A stretch of DNA of 64,000 nucleotides from assembly GCA_030827135.1 (NCBI GenBank), contig JAURFE010000007.1, positions 49,221 through 113,220 on the forward strand, in the 5' to 3' direction. The position numbers and the translations under genes were made by a program. This document shows, in pieces, positions 19,063 through 31,961 of this stretch. This DNA comes from Vicinamibacterales bacterium. Its GTDB lineage: Bacteria > Acidobacteriota > Vicinamibacteria > Vicinamibacterales > SCN-69-37. Positions within the stretch are counted from its first letter, which is position 1. Each line of letters begins with the position of its first letter. The notes under the pieces were generated by a model. That model was not told the DNA's origin. It searched no databases and saw only the letters and a program-made list of their open reading frames with translations.

Positions 19063-20814
19063 CTACTTCACGGTGGACGCGCTGCCCACGGACTTGGCAC
19101 GGCGCTCGGCACTCGTGCCACCGGTGGTCTTCGGCGGCGCGCCGATGAGATGGTTGGTCAGATACTGCTGCGCGATCGTCATGATGTTGCTCATCAGCCA
19201 GTAGAGCACCAGACCGGCGGGCGCCCAGAGGAACATGACCGAGAAGATCAACGGCATGAAGAGGAACATCTTCTGCTGGACGGGATCCGCAGTGGACGGC
19301 GTGAGCTTCTGCTGCCAGAACATCGTGGCGCCCATGAGCACCGGCGTGATGTACAGCGGATCCATGACCGACAGGTCTGTGATCCATCCCAGCCACGGCG
19401 CCCCGCGCAGTTCGATGGCCACCGACAACATCGCGTAGAACGCAAACAAGACGGGGAACGTCAGCAGCATCGGCACACAGCCGCTGGCGGGATTCACACC
19501 CTTCTGCTTGTAGAGCGCCATCATCTCCGTGTTCATTTTCTGGCGCTCAGGATCGGTCATCTTGTAATTCTTGTACCGCTCCTGAATCGCCTTCACTTCC
19601 GGCTGCACCTCCTGCATCTTTCGCATGGAGACCATGCTCTTGTGCCGGAGGGGGAACATGATCACGTTCAATAGAATCGTCAGCGAGATGATTGACCAGC
19701 CGAAATTGCCGAGGTAGCTGTTGATCCACTTCAACGCCTGCAGCAGCGGCACCACCAGCCACGACAACATGCCGAAGTCGATCGCGCGCACCAGTTGGCC
19801 GTCCACGACCCGCAGCATGTCGAAGTCCTTCGGACCAACATAAAACGGCAGCGAGAGGGCGCCGCTGGTGACGATGCTGTAGTCGACAAAGATGCGCTCG
19901 GTGACACCCGTTTCCGTCGCGTCCGGCTCGGGCACCGGCAGCGTCAGGGGCCGGAACTCCACGCGCACACTGCGCGTGCCCGGCAATGCCGCCGAGAGGA
20001 AGTAGTGATCGCCCACGCCGACAAACCGCATCACCCCTTCGTGTGTGGGCTGCGCGGTGATGTCATCAGGCGACAGCCGCTCCACGGTGTTGTCGCGATG
20101 GTAGATCGCCGCGGGCGGATAACTCGGCATCATCGCGCTGCCGGTCCCAAAACCGAGCCCCAGCGACGGGCCCATCTTCAGCGTCACGGGCCGCGCAACG
20201 CCCTGCACATCAACCGATGCGTCCACCGTCACGTTGTAGGGAAGTCCGTCGGGCTGGAAATGAAAGCTCTTCCGCGCGATGAGCCCCGTGGAAGGGTCGG
20301 CAAACTCAAAGCTGAGCGTACCCGGCGCGCTCCCGAGCGAGAGCGTGCCCTCAGTGGGCGAGCTGAACTTGACCGACGCCAGCCGCGCCGACAGCGCATC
20401 CTGATCGGTCGCCAGTGTGAACGGGCGAGCCGAGCCTGCCGGCAATTGGGCGGGGACCAGCTCCAGAGGCTCGCCGCGGGAGTCGAAGTACCGCTTCAGA
20501 CGCCAACTGGTGACCGACGCGCCTTCCGTGGTGAACACCACCCGCACATGATCGGTATCGACCACGATCTCGCGCGCGGGCGTGGCGTCCTGCGGCGCGG
20601 CGGGCACGTCCGGCGTGCCGGCGGGCTGACTTGAAAGACTGGAATTGAGCGCGGCGGGCACCGGCGCCTGGGACGGCGGCGGCGTGGCCGCAACCTCCAA
20701 TCCCATCGCGGGCGCTGAGGACGTTGGCGGAGGCGGAGGTGGCACCACATAGGTCTGGTAGAGCACCAAGATGCCAAACGACAGAAAGATAGCGAGGAAG
20801 ACGCGCTTTTCCAT
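19063..20814 (-). CDS. yidC: Membrane protein insertase YidC (long, Gram-negative form)
   Basis: 583 residues from ATG at 20812-20814. The N-terminal anchor is MEKRVFLAIFLSFGILVLYQ, then a Pro-rich linker, then the large periplasmic β-domain of Gram-negative YidC (about residues 90-360). The five-helix insertase core begins near GWSIISLTILLNV (about 385) with FPLRHKSMVSMRKMQ and MPLIFSVMFLWAPAGLVLYW. It inserts and folds inner-membrane proteins, including F0 subunits. No clear Shine-Dalgarno precedes the start, and yidD ends 8 bp upstream, so translation may depend on coupling. Confidence 0.95.
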   Translation of the reverse strand: MEKRVFLAIFLSFGILVLYQTYVVPPPPPPTSSAPAMGLEVAATPPPSQAPVPAALNSSLSSQPAGTPDVPAAPQDATPAREIVVDTDHVRVVFTTEGASVTSWRLKRYFDSRGEPLELVPAQLPAGSARPFTLATDQDALSARLASVKFSSPTEGTLSLGSAPGTLSFEFADPSTGLIARKSFHFQPDGLPYNVTVDASVDVQGVARPVTLKMGPSLGLGFGTGSAMMPSYPPAAIYHRDNTVERLSPDDITAQPTHEGVMRFVGVGDHYFLSAALPGTRSVRVEFRPLTLPVPEPDATETGVTERIFVDYSIVTSGALSLPFYVGPKDFDMLRVVDGQLVRAIDFGMLSWLVVPLLQALKWINSYLGNFGWSIISLTILLNVIMFPLRHKSMVSMRKMQEVQPEVKAIQERYKNYKMTDPERQKMNTEMMALYKQKGVNPASGCVPMLLTFPVLFAFYAMLSVAIELRGAPWLGWITDLSVMDPLYITPVLMGATMFWQQKLTPSTADPVQQKMFLFMPLIFSVMFLWAPAGLVLYWLMSNIMTIAQQYLTNHLIGAPPKTTGGTSAERRAKSVGSASTVK

Positions 20815-20822
20815 GGGGAGTT

Positions 20823-21053
20823 TTACCGAGGCGGCGGCACAGGATCCACGCCGTGTGGGCCAAACGGATGGCACTTCGCGACGCGAATCAATGACAGGCG
20901 AAGGCCCCGCAGGAGGCCGTGTTGATCAATGGCGGCGATCGCGTAGTCGGAGCACGTCGGCTCAAAACGACACGCGCCGCCGGCAAAAGGCGACAGCAGG
21001 AGTTGGTACGTGTGAACAAGAAGAATGCCGATGCGGCGCGACCAGGCGCTCAT
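20823..21053 (-). CDS. yidD: Membrane protein insertion efficiency factor YidD
   Basis: 76 residues with the family core: YQLLLSPFAGGACRFEPTCS then DYAIAAIDQHGLLRGL and CHPFGPHGVDPVP. It is a small cytoplasmic, membrane-associated protein thought to help YidC-dependent insertion. Its ATG overlaps the rnpA stop (ATGA), and yidC follows after 8 bp. Confidence 0.93.
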   Translation of the reverse strand: MSAWSRRIGILLVHTYQLLLSPFAGGACRFEPTCSDYAIAAIDQHGLLRGLRLSLIRVAKCHPFGPHGVDPVPPPR

Positions 21054-21418
21054 GAGGTGAGCTCCTTCCGCAGTCCATCAAGCGCCACGCGCACGTCCGC
21101 CGCGACCGCCGCGAACGGCGCGTCGAGCAGGGCGCGTTTGGGAATCGCCACCACGTCAAGCGGCATCTGTCCGCGGGTCACAACGGCATCAGGTTCTGTC
21201 TGACGAAAGATTTCACGCAACCGCCGCTTCGCACGATTGCGCATGATCGCATTGCCGAACTTTCGGGAGGCAATGAGACCAAGGCGATCCATGGACAACT
21301 GGTTGGGCAATGCGAGCAATGTGACAAACCGGGTGGCGGCGCGCCGCCCCTGTGTCTGCACAGTCTGGAACTCGTGTCGCGCCTTGAGGCGCACGTTCGT
21401 ACCGAACCGCACCGACAT
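21050..21418 (-). CDS. rnpA: Ribonuclease P protein component
   Basis: 122 residues. The RNA-binding RNR motif is seen as RNRAKRRLREIFRQ near residues 60-73, preceded by LIASRKFGNAIM. The N-terminal NVRLKARHEFQTVQTQG is also typical. It assists the RNase P RNA in 5' maturation of tRNA. The gene sits 33 bp after rpmH and overlaps yidD. The rnpB RNA gene was not seen in this window. Confidence 0.93.
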   Translation of the reverse strand: MSVRFGTNVRLKARHEFQTVQTQGRRAATRFVTLLALPNQLSMDRLGLIASRKFGNAIMRNRAKRRLREIFRQTEPDAVVTRGQMPLDVVAIPKRALLDAPFAAVAADVRVALDGLRKELTS

Positions 21419-21451
21419 CAGGGCCCCGGGTCGCCAGGCCGCAGGGGCGGC

Positions 21452-21595
21452 CTAGCGGGTGGAAACGGAAATACGCTTGCGGCCCTTGTCGCGGCGCCGC
21501 TTGAGGACCAGACGGCCATTCTTGGTGCGCATGCGGACCAGGAACCCGTGGGTACGGCGACGACGCCGGTTATTTGGCTGAAATGTAACGCTCAT
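21452..21595 (-). CDS. rpmH: 50S ribosomal protein L34
   Basis: 47 residues: [19 protein letters not shown] is the invariant start, followed by [21 protein letters not shown]34 is the smallest basic large-subunit protein and marks the origin region in most bacteria. It is first in the leftward rpmH-rnpA-yidD-yidC-khpB-mnmE-mnmG series and diverges from dnaA. A good promoter lies at 21640-21669. Confidence 0.97.
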   Translation of the reverse strand: MSVTFQPNNRRRRRTHGFLVRMRTKNGRLVLKRRRDKGRKRISVSTR

Positions 21596-21639
21596 GACAC
21601 TCCCGATCCCGAGCTACTTCGCGCTCTGGGGAAACATGA

Positions 21640-21669
21640 ATGCTACCGGAGTGGCAAAAAGCCTGTCAA
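21640..21669 (-). promoter_or_regulatory. σ70-type promoter for rpmH
   Basis: On the minus strand TTGACA (21664-21669) is followed after 18 bp by TAGCAT (21640-21645). The -35 hexamer is perfect. The predicted transcript starts about 35-40 nt upstream of the rpmH ATG. Confidence 0.6.
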
Positions 21670-21715
21670 TGTACATGCCCAAGCAGGCGGCCCCGGCGTA
21701 TGCTAGATTTCCGAC

Positions 21716-21747
21716 TTTTCCACACCTGTGGAAAAAACTGTGGAAAA
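21716..21747. other. DnaA-box cluster upstream of dnaA
   Basis: Three boxes fitting TTWTNCACA with one weak deviation lie close together: TTTTCCACA at 21716-21724 (+), and TGTGGAAAA at 21727-21735 and 21739-21747 (- orientation). A weaker TGTGG follows at 21766. They sit 40-70 bp before the dnaA start, so they can serve both origin function and dnaA autoregulation. Confidence 0.7.
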
Positions 21748-21787
21748 CGAATGTTTTGCCTGATCTGTGGGCGAAAATTTAACAAAA

Positions 21788-23146
21788 ATGGCAAATACCA
21801 TCTGGGATGCGGTCCTCGGACGAATTGAGACAAAAGTCAATCGCCACAGCTATTTCTCGTGGTTTGACCGGACGTTCCTGGTCCGGGACTCTGGAAACGA
21901 GCTGGTCGTCCGCGTCCCCAGCGCCATGGCGGCCGAATGGCTGACCAAGCACTATGCGGCCGTCATTGAGGATGCGTTGGTCGAGGTTGGCCGGCCAGGG
22001 GTGACCTTGACGTATGACGCCTCTGAGCCCCCCGTGGGAGGCGTGGAGCAGGTCGCAGCTGAAGTCGGCGGGCTCTCCCTTGCCGAGAGCGACGCGGCCG
22101 GAGACGGTGCCGCAGCAGCCATTGAGGACGTGACGGGGCTGAGCCCCCGTTACACCTTCGACACCTTCATTGTCGGCGGCTCAAACCAGTTTGCGGACGC
22201 CGCTTGTCGCGCCGTGGCTGAGGCCCCCTCGCGGTCGTACAACCCGCTGTTCATCTATGGCGGCGTCGGCCTGGGCAAAACCCATCTGATGCATGCGATC
22301 GGCCATTACGTCTTGCGCCATCACCGCGGGTTGAAGCTCACCTACGTCTCGTCCGAGCGGTTCATGAACGAGGTCATCAACGCCCTGCGGTATGACCGGA
22401 TCCTTGAATTTCGCGAACGGTATCGGAGCGTGGACGTGTTGCTGGTCGATGACATCCAGTTCATCGCGGGCAAGGAACGCACCCAAACCGAGTTCTTTCA
22501 CACGTTCAACGCGCTCTACGACGCGCAAAAACAGATTGTGATCAGCAGTGATTGTCCGCCGCACCAGATTGCTGAGCTGGAAGAACGCCTGAGGTCACGG
22601 TTTGAGTGGGGGCTTACCGCCGACATCCAGGCGCCTGACCTTGAGACAAAGATCGCCATCATCACGCGGAAGGCCGACAGCGAAGGGGTATCACTCCCGA
22701 CGGATGTCTCCCTCTATATCGCCGGCCGCATCAAGTCGAACATCCGTGAACTGGAAGGGTCGCTGATTCGCTTGTTGGCCTACGCATCGCTCACTGGCCG
22801 CGATGTCTCGATTGAGTTGGCGAAGGAGGTGCTGCGGGACATTCTGCGGCAGGACGAACGCGCCGTCACCATTGACGGCATCCAGAAGTTTGTGGCCGAG
22901 TTCTACCAGATGAAACTGGTGGATCTGAAGTCCAGGAACAACTCGAAATCCGTCGCGATGCCGCGCCAGGTGGCGATGTACCTTTGTAAAAACCTGACGA
23001 ACGCCTCGTTGCCGGAAATAGGCAAGAGTTTTGGTGGAAAACACCACTCGACCGTGATCCACTCAATCCGAAAAGTCGAGGAAATGCGGCAGACCGATGC
23101 GCTTTTCAACAACCAGATCAACAGCCTGCTTCAGTCTCTGCAGTGA
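21788..23146 (+). CDS. dnaA: Chromosomal replication initiator DnaA
   Basis: 452 residues from ATG at 21788; a GTG 21 bp upstream gives a less typical N-terminus. Domain I begins MANTIWDAVLGRIETKVN. The AAA+ domain has Walker A GGVGLGKTHL near 158 and Walker B VLLVDDIQF near 218. Domain IV shows MPRQVAMYLCKNLT near 396 and the DnaA signature GKHHSTVIHSI near 416. It melts oriC and loads the helicase. DnaA boxes flank the gene on both sides. Confidence 0.97.
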   Translation: MANTIWDAVLGRIETKVNRHSYFSWFDRTFLVRDSGNELVVRVPSAMAAEWLTKHYAAVIEDALVEVGRPGVTLTYDASEPPVGGVEQVAAEVGGLSLAESDAAGDGAAAAIEDVTGLSPRYTFDTFIVGGSNQFADAACRAVAEAPSRSYNPLFIYGGVGLGKTHLMHAIGHYVLRHHRGLKLTYVSSERFMNEVINALRYDRILEFRERYRSVDVLLVDDIQFIAGKERTQTEFFHTFNALYDAQKQIVISSDCPPHQIAELEERLRSRFEWGLTADIQAPDLETKIAIITRKADSEGVSLPTDVSLYIAGRIKSNIRELEGSLIRLLAYASLTGRDVSIELAKEVLRDILRQDERAVTIDGIQKFVAEFYQMKLVDLKSRNNSKSVAMPRQVAMYLCKNLTNASLPEIGKSFGGKHHSTVIHSIRKVEEMRQTDALFNNQINSLLQSLQ

Positions 23147-23425
23147 GGTTTTCCACAGGGGTCACCTGTGCATCCCTGTGCAAGATCTGTGGTAATCGGG
23201 CGGCCCCCTTTTTTGCACAGATTTCCGCCGAAATATCCCCAGGGGTACCCGCAGACACGTCCACAGGCTAAGTTATTGACTCCTAACAGGTAACGGCTAA
23301 ACTTTCAGTTACCAACAGCCCCTTATTACTGTTATAATCCTTTGTCTTTTCGATCTTCGTACAGAAGGTTTGATCAAAGCCACTCGACAAGCGTGAGCCG
23401 TGTCGAGAGAGAGGTCGCCCTGCCG
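23147..23425 (+). other. oriC: Probable oriC / dnaA-dnaN intergenic region
   Basis: About 280 non-coding bp. DnaA-box matches are TTTTCCACA at 23149-23157, TGTGCAAGA at 23177-23185 (minus-strand box), TTTTGCACA at 23211-23219, and a weaker TGTGGTAAT at 23188-23196. The second half (23270-23345) is clearly more AT-rich, suiting a DNA-unwinding element. With the boxes before dnaA this makes a bipartite origin around dnaA plausible. Location by gene context and motif; GC skew could not be computed. Confidence 0.7.
23276..23338 (+). promoter_or_regulatory. Candidate dnaN promoters
   Basis: TATAAT is present at 23333-23338 with TTACCA 18 bp upstream (23309-23314). A second possible pair is TTGACT (23276-23281) and TAAACT (23298-23303). 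Either would give a leader of roughly 80-120 nt before dnaN, and would serve gyrB through the overlapping genes. Confidence 0.5.
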
Positions 23426-27066
<3,641 letters not shown>

Positions 27067-27067
27067 C

Positions 27068-29602
27068 GTGTCCGATCCGATCGATCAGAATCCATCGCTC
27101 CGCTTCCCCGTCAATATCGAAGACGAGATGAAGCGTTCGTACATGGATTACGCGATGAGCGTAATCATCGGGCGAGCCCTGCCCGACGTGCGGGACGGCC
27201 TCAAGCCGGCCAATCGCCGCGTGTTGTATGCCATGCGGCAAATGGGTCTCGCGTCGAACCGTCCGTACCGCAAGTGCGCGAAAATCGTCGGCGAAGTCAT
27301 CGGCAATTACCACCCGCACGGCGACGCGTCGGCGTACGACACGCTGGTCCGGCTCGCGCAGGACTTCAGCATGCGGTACACCCTGGTCGACGGCCAGGGC
27401 AACTTCGGCTCAATCGACGGCGACCCGCCCGCCGCGTACCGGTACACCGAGGCCCGCCTCGAGTCGCTGGCCGAAATGATGATGGCCGACCTCGACAAGG
27501 ACACGGTCGACCATCGTCCCAACTTCGACGAAACGACGGAAGAGCCGACGACCTTCCCGGCGCCGTACCCGAACCTGCTGGTCAACGGATCGACGGGCAT
27601 CGCCGTCGGTATGGCCACGAGCATCCCGCCGCACAACATGCGCGAGGTGATCGACGGCGTCCTCAAGGTCATCGAACTGCGTGAGTCTCCGCGGGACGAC
27701 CAGTTCAAGGCGCTGATGCACTGCATCCCCGGGCCTGATTTTCCGTCAGGCGGCACGATCGTCGGCCGCGCGGGCATCTGGCGCGCCTATCGCGAGGGCC
27801 GCGGCAACGTTGTTGTGCGCGCCAAGGCCGCGTTCGAAGAAAACAAGAAGGGCGACCGCGTCTCCATCGTCATCACCGAGATTCCGTATCAGGTGAACAA
27901 GGCGACGCTGATTTCCGACATTGCGCAGCTGGTGCGCGACAAGAAGCTCGAAGGCATCTCGGACCTGCGCGACGAATCAGACCGCGACGGCATGCGGATT
28001 GTGATCGAACTCAAACGCGGCGAGTTGCCCGATGTTGTCCTGAACAACCTGTACAAGCAGACGCGCCTGCAGACCGGATACGGGATCACACTGCTGGCCA
28101 TCTCCCACAGCCGGCCGAAGGTCTTCAACCTTCTTGAGATCATCGAAGAGTTCATCACCTTCCGTCTGGAAGTGATCCGGCGCCGTATCGAGTTTGAGCT
28201 GCGCAAGGCCGAAGCCCGGGCGCACATCCTTGAAGGCCTGAAGATCGCGCTGGATCACCTGGATGCCGTCATTACCCTGATCCGGAGCTCGAAGAATCCC
28301 GGCGAGGCCCGCGTCGGGCTCATGACGAACTTCGGGTTGTCTGAACTGCAGTCGCAGGCGATCCTCGACATGCAACTCCAGCGCCTGACGGGCCTCGAAC
28401 GGCAGAAGATTCTCGACGAACTTGCCGAATTGGTGGCCCTGATCACGCGTCTGCGCGAGATTCTCTCGAGCGACGCACTGGTGCTCGAGATTGTTGTCAA
28501 CGAGCTTGAGGCGATTCGCGACAAGTACGGCGACGATCGGCGCACGGACATCATCGAAGACAGCGGTGACTTCCGCGTGGAAGACCTGATCGCCGACGAG
28601 GATGTCGTGATCACCGCGACCCAGACCGGCTACATCAAGCGCACACCGCTGGATGAGTACCGAAAACAACGGCGCGGCGGCAAGGGCCTGATCGGCATGC
28701 AGACCCGCGAAGAGGACATCGTTGAGCACCTCTTTGTCGCCAACACCCACGCCTACATTCTGATCTTCTCGGACAAGGGCAAGTGTTACTGGCTGCGGGT
28801 GTACGACATCCCGGAAGTGTCGCGCTCGAGCAAGGGCAAGTCCATTGCGAATCTCGTGCAGATGAGTGAAGGCGAAAAGATCGCCACACTGCTGCGGGTG
28901 CAGGACTTCCCCGAGGATGAAGACAAGCGCTTTATCGTGATGGGCACCGAACGCGGCACCATCAAGAAGACCGACCTCAAGGCGTACTCGAATCCGAGGT
29001 CCGCAGGGATCATCGCGATTCAAATTGACGACAACGATCGCCTGATTGCGGTCGCCGAAACAGACGGCTCAAAGGATCTCGTGATCGGCACCAGGAACGG
29101 TATGGCCATCCGGTTCAGCGAACAGGATGCTCGACCGATGGGCCGGACGGCGTACGGTGTACGGGGCATCAACCTGCGCGAGGGCGACCTCGTCGTCGCG
29201 ATGGAAGTCGTCAGTGGCGACGCAACCTTGTTGACGGTGTGCGAGAAGGGCCACGGTAAGCGCACAGAAGTGTCGGAGTACCGGCAGCAGACGCGCGGGG
29301 GCATTGGCCTGAAGAACATCCAGACGTCAGACAGAAACGGCCCGGTCGTTGGCATTGCGTGCGTCACCGACAAACATGAACTGCTGTTGGTGACCGAGCA
29401 GGGCCAGATCATTCGAATGCCGGCCGGCGGCCTGCGTCCGATTGGCCGCGACACTCAGGGTGTGCGCCTGATCGATCTCGCTGAAGGCGACCGCGTGGTG
29501 TCCATTGCGACCCTCGAGGAGCCCGAAGGCGTCGACGCGCCGGAGTCTTCGGAACCTGAGGCAGGCTCGACTGAGCCGGAAGATGGAGCGCAAGGGCTTT
29601 AG
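27068..29602 (+). CDS. gyrA: DNA gyrase subunit A
   Basis: 844 residues from GTG at 27068, one base after the gyrB stop. The catalytic Tyr is Tyr126 in AAYRYTEARL. The quinolone-determining loop reads HPHGDASAYDT (82-92): Ala87 takes the place of E. coli Ser83, while Asp91 (E. coli Asp87) is kept. The GyrA box QRRGGKGL near 535 confirms gyrase rather than topoisomerase IV, and the C-terminal pinwheel blades follow. The last residues (EDGAQGL) and the stop codon are encoded within the palindrome at 29589-29610. Confidence 0.97.
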   Translation: MSDPIDQNPSLRFPVNIEDEMKRSYMDYAMSVIIGRALPDVRDGLKPANRRVLYAMRQMGLASNRPYRKCAKIVGEVIGNYHPHGDASAYDTLVRLAQDFSMRYTLVDGQGNFGSIDGDPPAAYRYTEARLESLAEMMMADLDKDTVDHRPNFDETTEEPTTFPAPYPNLLVNGSTGIAVGMATSIPPHNMREVIDGVLKVIELRESPRDDQFKALMHCIPGPDFPSGGTIVGRAGIWRAYREGRGNVVVRAKAAFEENKKGDRVSIVITEIPYQVNKATLISDIAQLVRDKKLEGISDLRDESDRDGMRIVIELKRGELPDVVLNNLYKQTRLQTGYGITLLAISHSRPKVFNLLEIIEEFITFRLEVIRRRIEFELRKAEARAHILEGLKIALDHLDAVITLIRSSKNPGEARVGLMTNFGLSELQSQAILDMQLQRLTGLERQKILDELAELVALITRLREILSSDALVLEIVVNELEAIRDKYGDDRRTDIIEDSGDFRVEDLIADEDVVITATQTGYIKRTPLDEYRKQRRGGKGLIGMQTREEDIVEHLFVANTHAYILIFSDKGKCYWLRVYDIPEVSRSSKGKSIANLVQMSEGEKIATLLRVQDFPEDEDKRFIVMGTERGTIKKTDLKAYSNPRSAGIIAIQIDDNDRLIAVAETDGSKDLVIGTRNGMAIRFSEQDARPMGRTAYGVRGINLREGDLVVAMEVVSGDATLLTVCEKGHGKRTEVSEYRQQTRGGIGLKNIQTSDRNGPVVGIACVTDKHELLLVTEQGQIIRMPAGGLRPIGRDTQGVRLIDLAEGDRVVSIATLEEPEGVDAPESSEPEAGSTEPEDGAQGL

Positions 29603-29610
29603 CCCTTGCG
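29589..29610. terminator. Bidirectional terminator hairpin with gyrA stop in its loop
   Basis: CGCAAGGGC (29589-29597) pairs perfectly with GCCCTTGCG (29602-29610) over the loop TTTA. The gyrA TAG occupies 29600-29602. The convergent helicase gene ends at 29613, three bases beyond. The 22-bp palindrome has no T-tract but is the only candidate to separate the two converging transcripts. Confidence 0.55.
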
Positions 29611-29612
29611 TC

Positions 29613-31889
29613 TTACGCAGGTTCGAGGTTTGCGTAGCGCGCGAGCAACTTCTTCGTGCCGACCGCGTTGAATTTGACGGTCACGCGCGTGTCGTCGCCC
29701 TGGTCCTCGATGGCCATAATCGAGCCAACCCCAAACTGTTTGTGACGCACACGTCTGCCGACGCGGAGGCCTGAACTCGACGACTGATCCTCGTTTTCGT
29801 AGGACGCAAAGGGGGTCGGCTCCACTTCCTTCTTCCTGTTCGACTGGCCGAACCGGCGCGCGTACGGATTTTTTGTCTCGTAGCGCGTCGAATTCCACGA
29901 CGGTGCGACGACAGGTTCGATCCGACGCATCAAGTCCGGAGGAATTTCGTCCAGGAACCGCGAGGGCTCGGTGGACTGATAGTCGCCAAATACCCGCCGC
30001 CTCGCCGCGCTCGTGAGAATCAGGCGCTCACGGGCCCGCGTCAGACCGACGTAACAGAGCCGGCGCTCCTCCTCGAGTTCCTCTTCGTCTTCAGTCGACC
30101 TCGAATGGGGGAACAACCCCTCCTCCAGGCCGGCGACGATGACGACGGGGAATTCCAAGCCTTTGGCCGCATGCATCGTCATCATCCAGACGTGCGCGTC
30201 CTTCTTGCCTTGCGCCTCGTCGGCCTCCGAGAGGAGCGACAGGCGATCGACGAAACCACCGAGTGTCGGATCGGACTCCCGCGTTTCGTATTCCCTGGCC
30301 GCCGAGACCAGTTCCATCAGGTTCTCAATTCGCGCTTCGGCCTCCTCGCTCCGCTCTTCACGGAGATCCTTGAGGTAACCCGTGCGATCCATGACGAGTC
30401 CGAGCGCGATGGACACACTCGCTGACGCGCATTCGGTCGTCAGGCCCGCGATCAGGTCGCGGAAGCCCCGCAGCGCAGTCAGGGCCCTGTTGGGGACCTC
30501 GCGCTTTTCGAGTCCGGCGAGCAGACGCGCCCACATCGACCGCGAGGAGGTAATCGGCTGTAACCCCACGGCGAAGAGCGGCGTCGTCAACTGATCGTCG
30601 ACGTCAAGATTCACAGCCTCAAGGGCCTCGATCACCGTCTTGCCAATGCCGCGTGTGGGCACATTCACCACGCGCCTGAAGCTGACATCATCATGCGGAT
30701 TCATGACGAGGCGCAGGTAGGCCAGCAGATCCTTGATTTCCTTGCGTTCGTAGAAGCGGACACCCCCGATGATCCGGTAGGCGATCCCCTCGCGCATCAG
30801 GGCGTCTTCAATTGCTCGAGACTGTGCGTTCGTCCGATACAAAATCGCGACCGTGGCTCGGGCATCCAGGGCCCTGGACTCCCGAATGGCCTTGGTGATG
30901 TAGTCGGCCTCCTCAATCTCATCGCCGGCGCGCACATACACGATGGGTTCGCCACCGAGTTTGTCGGTCCAGAGACGTTTGTCCTTCCGATTTCTGTTGC
31001 GGCTGATGACAGCCGACGCTGCATCCAGAATGACCTGTGTGGATCGGTAGTTCTGCTCGAGCTTGACCACGGTGGCTTCCGGGAAGTCCGCTTCAAAATC
31101 GAGAATGTTCTTCAGATCGGCACCGCGCCACTTGTAGATCGACTGATCGGGGTCGCCGACGACGCAGAGGTTGCGGTGGTGGTCGGCCAGACGTCGAATG
31201 AGGATGTACTGCGGCCGGTTGGTGTCCTGGTATTCGTCGACCAGGATGTACTTGAACTTCCTGGCGTAGGCCTCCCGGACGTGTTCCTTGGTTTCGACAA
31301 GCTCAACCGTCTTCAGCAGCAGGTCGTCGAAATCGAGCGCACCCGCTTCACGGAGCACTCGGAGGTAGGTCTCGTAGACCCTGGCGATCTGGGCGTCCCT
31401 GAGGTTCCAGCCGCTCGACTTCATGTCAGCGGGGGATTCCAGTTTGTTCTTGGCCTGGCTGATACGGGAGAGCGCCGCTCTTGGCGTCAGTATCTTCTCG
31501 TCAACGTCCGCGCTTCGGAGGGCTTGCTTCACCACTGCCAACTGATCAGACGAGTCGTAAATGACGAAGTCACGTGTCAGGCCGATGTGCGGGGCTTCGC
31601 GCCTGAGGATGCGGGCGCACAACGAGTGGAAGGTGGACAGCCACATGTGGCGGCAGTCGTCGCCCACGAGGTCTTCGACCCGCTGCCGCATCTCTTCAGC
31701 GGCCTTGTTCGTGAATGTGACGCCCAGCACCTGGTCGGGTGACGCCTGGCCACTCATCACCAGGTGCGCCATGCGCACAGTGATCACGCGGGTTTTTCCC
31801 GACCCGGCCCCGGCCAGAATCAGCAGGGGACCATCGGTATGCGCCGCCGCATCGCGTTGTGCGGGATTAAGTCCTTCGAGCAAGTCCAT
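29613..31889 (-). CDS. pcrA: UvrD/PcrA-type superfamily 1 DNA helicase
   Basis: 758 residues from ATG at 31887-31889 (MDLLEGLNPAQRDAA). Walker A is LAGAGSGKTRV near 28, motif II ILVDEYQDTNRPQY near 222, motif III GDPDQSIYKWRGAD near 250, and motif VI VGLTRARERLILTSA near 635. The C-terminal VGRRVRHKQFGVGSIMAI is the Tudor-like RNA-polymerase-contacting domain of PcrA/UvrD. The 3'-5' helicase works in nucleotide-excision repair, replication-fork clearance and transcription-coupled repair. Convergent with gyrA. Confidence 0.94.
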   Translation of the reverse strand: MDLLEGLNPAQRDAAAHTDGPLLILAGAGSGKTRVITVRMAHLVMSGQASPDQVLGVTFTNKAAEEMRQRVEDLVGDDCRHMWLSTFHSLCARILRREAPHIGLTRDFVIYDSSDQLAVVKQALRSADVDEKILTPRAALSRISQAKNKLESPADMKSSGWNLRDAQIARVYETYLRVLREAGALDFDDLLLKTVELVETKEHVREAYARKFKYILVDEYQDTNRPQYILIRRLADHHRNLCVVGDPDQSIYKWRGADLKNILDFEADFPEATVVKLEQNYRSTQVILDAASAVISRNRNRKDKRLWTDKLGGEPIVYVRAGDEIEEADYITKAIRESRALDARATVAILYRTNAQSRAIEDALMREGIAYRIIGGVRFYERKEIKDLLAYLRLVMNPHDDVSFRRVVNVPTRGIGKTVIEALEAVNLDVDDQLTTPLFAVGLQPITSSRSMWARLLAGLEKREVPNRALTALRGFRDLIAGLTTECASASVSIALGLVMDRTGYLKDLREERSEEAEARIENLMELVSAAREYETRESDPTLGGFVDRLSLLSEADEAQGKKDAHVWMMTMHAAKGLEFPVVIVAGLEEGLFPHSRSTEDEEELEEERRLCYVGLTRARERLILTSAARRRVFGDYQSTEPSRFLDEIPPDLMRRIEPVVAPSWNSTRYETKNPYARRFGQSNRKKEVEPTPFASYENEDQSSSSGLRVGRRVRHKQFGVGSIMAIEDQGDDTRVTVKFNAVGTKKLLARYANLEPA

Positions 31890-31961
31890 CGAAGCTCTCA
31901 GGATACCACCCGAAAAACGACGCACCTTCGTCACTTACACGGACCGTGTACAAGAATCGGG

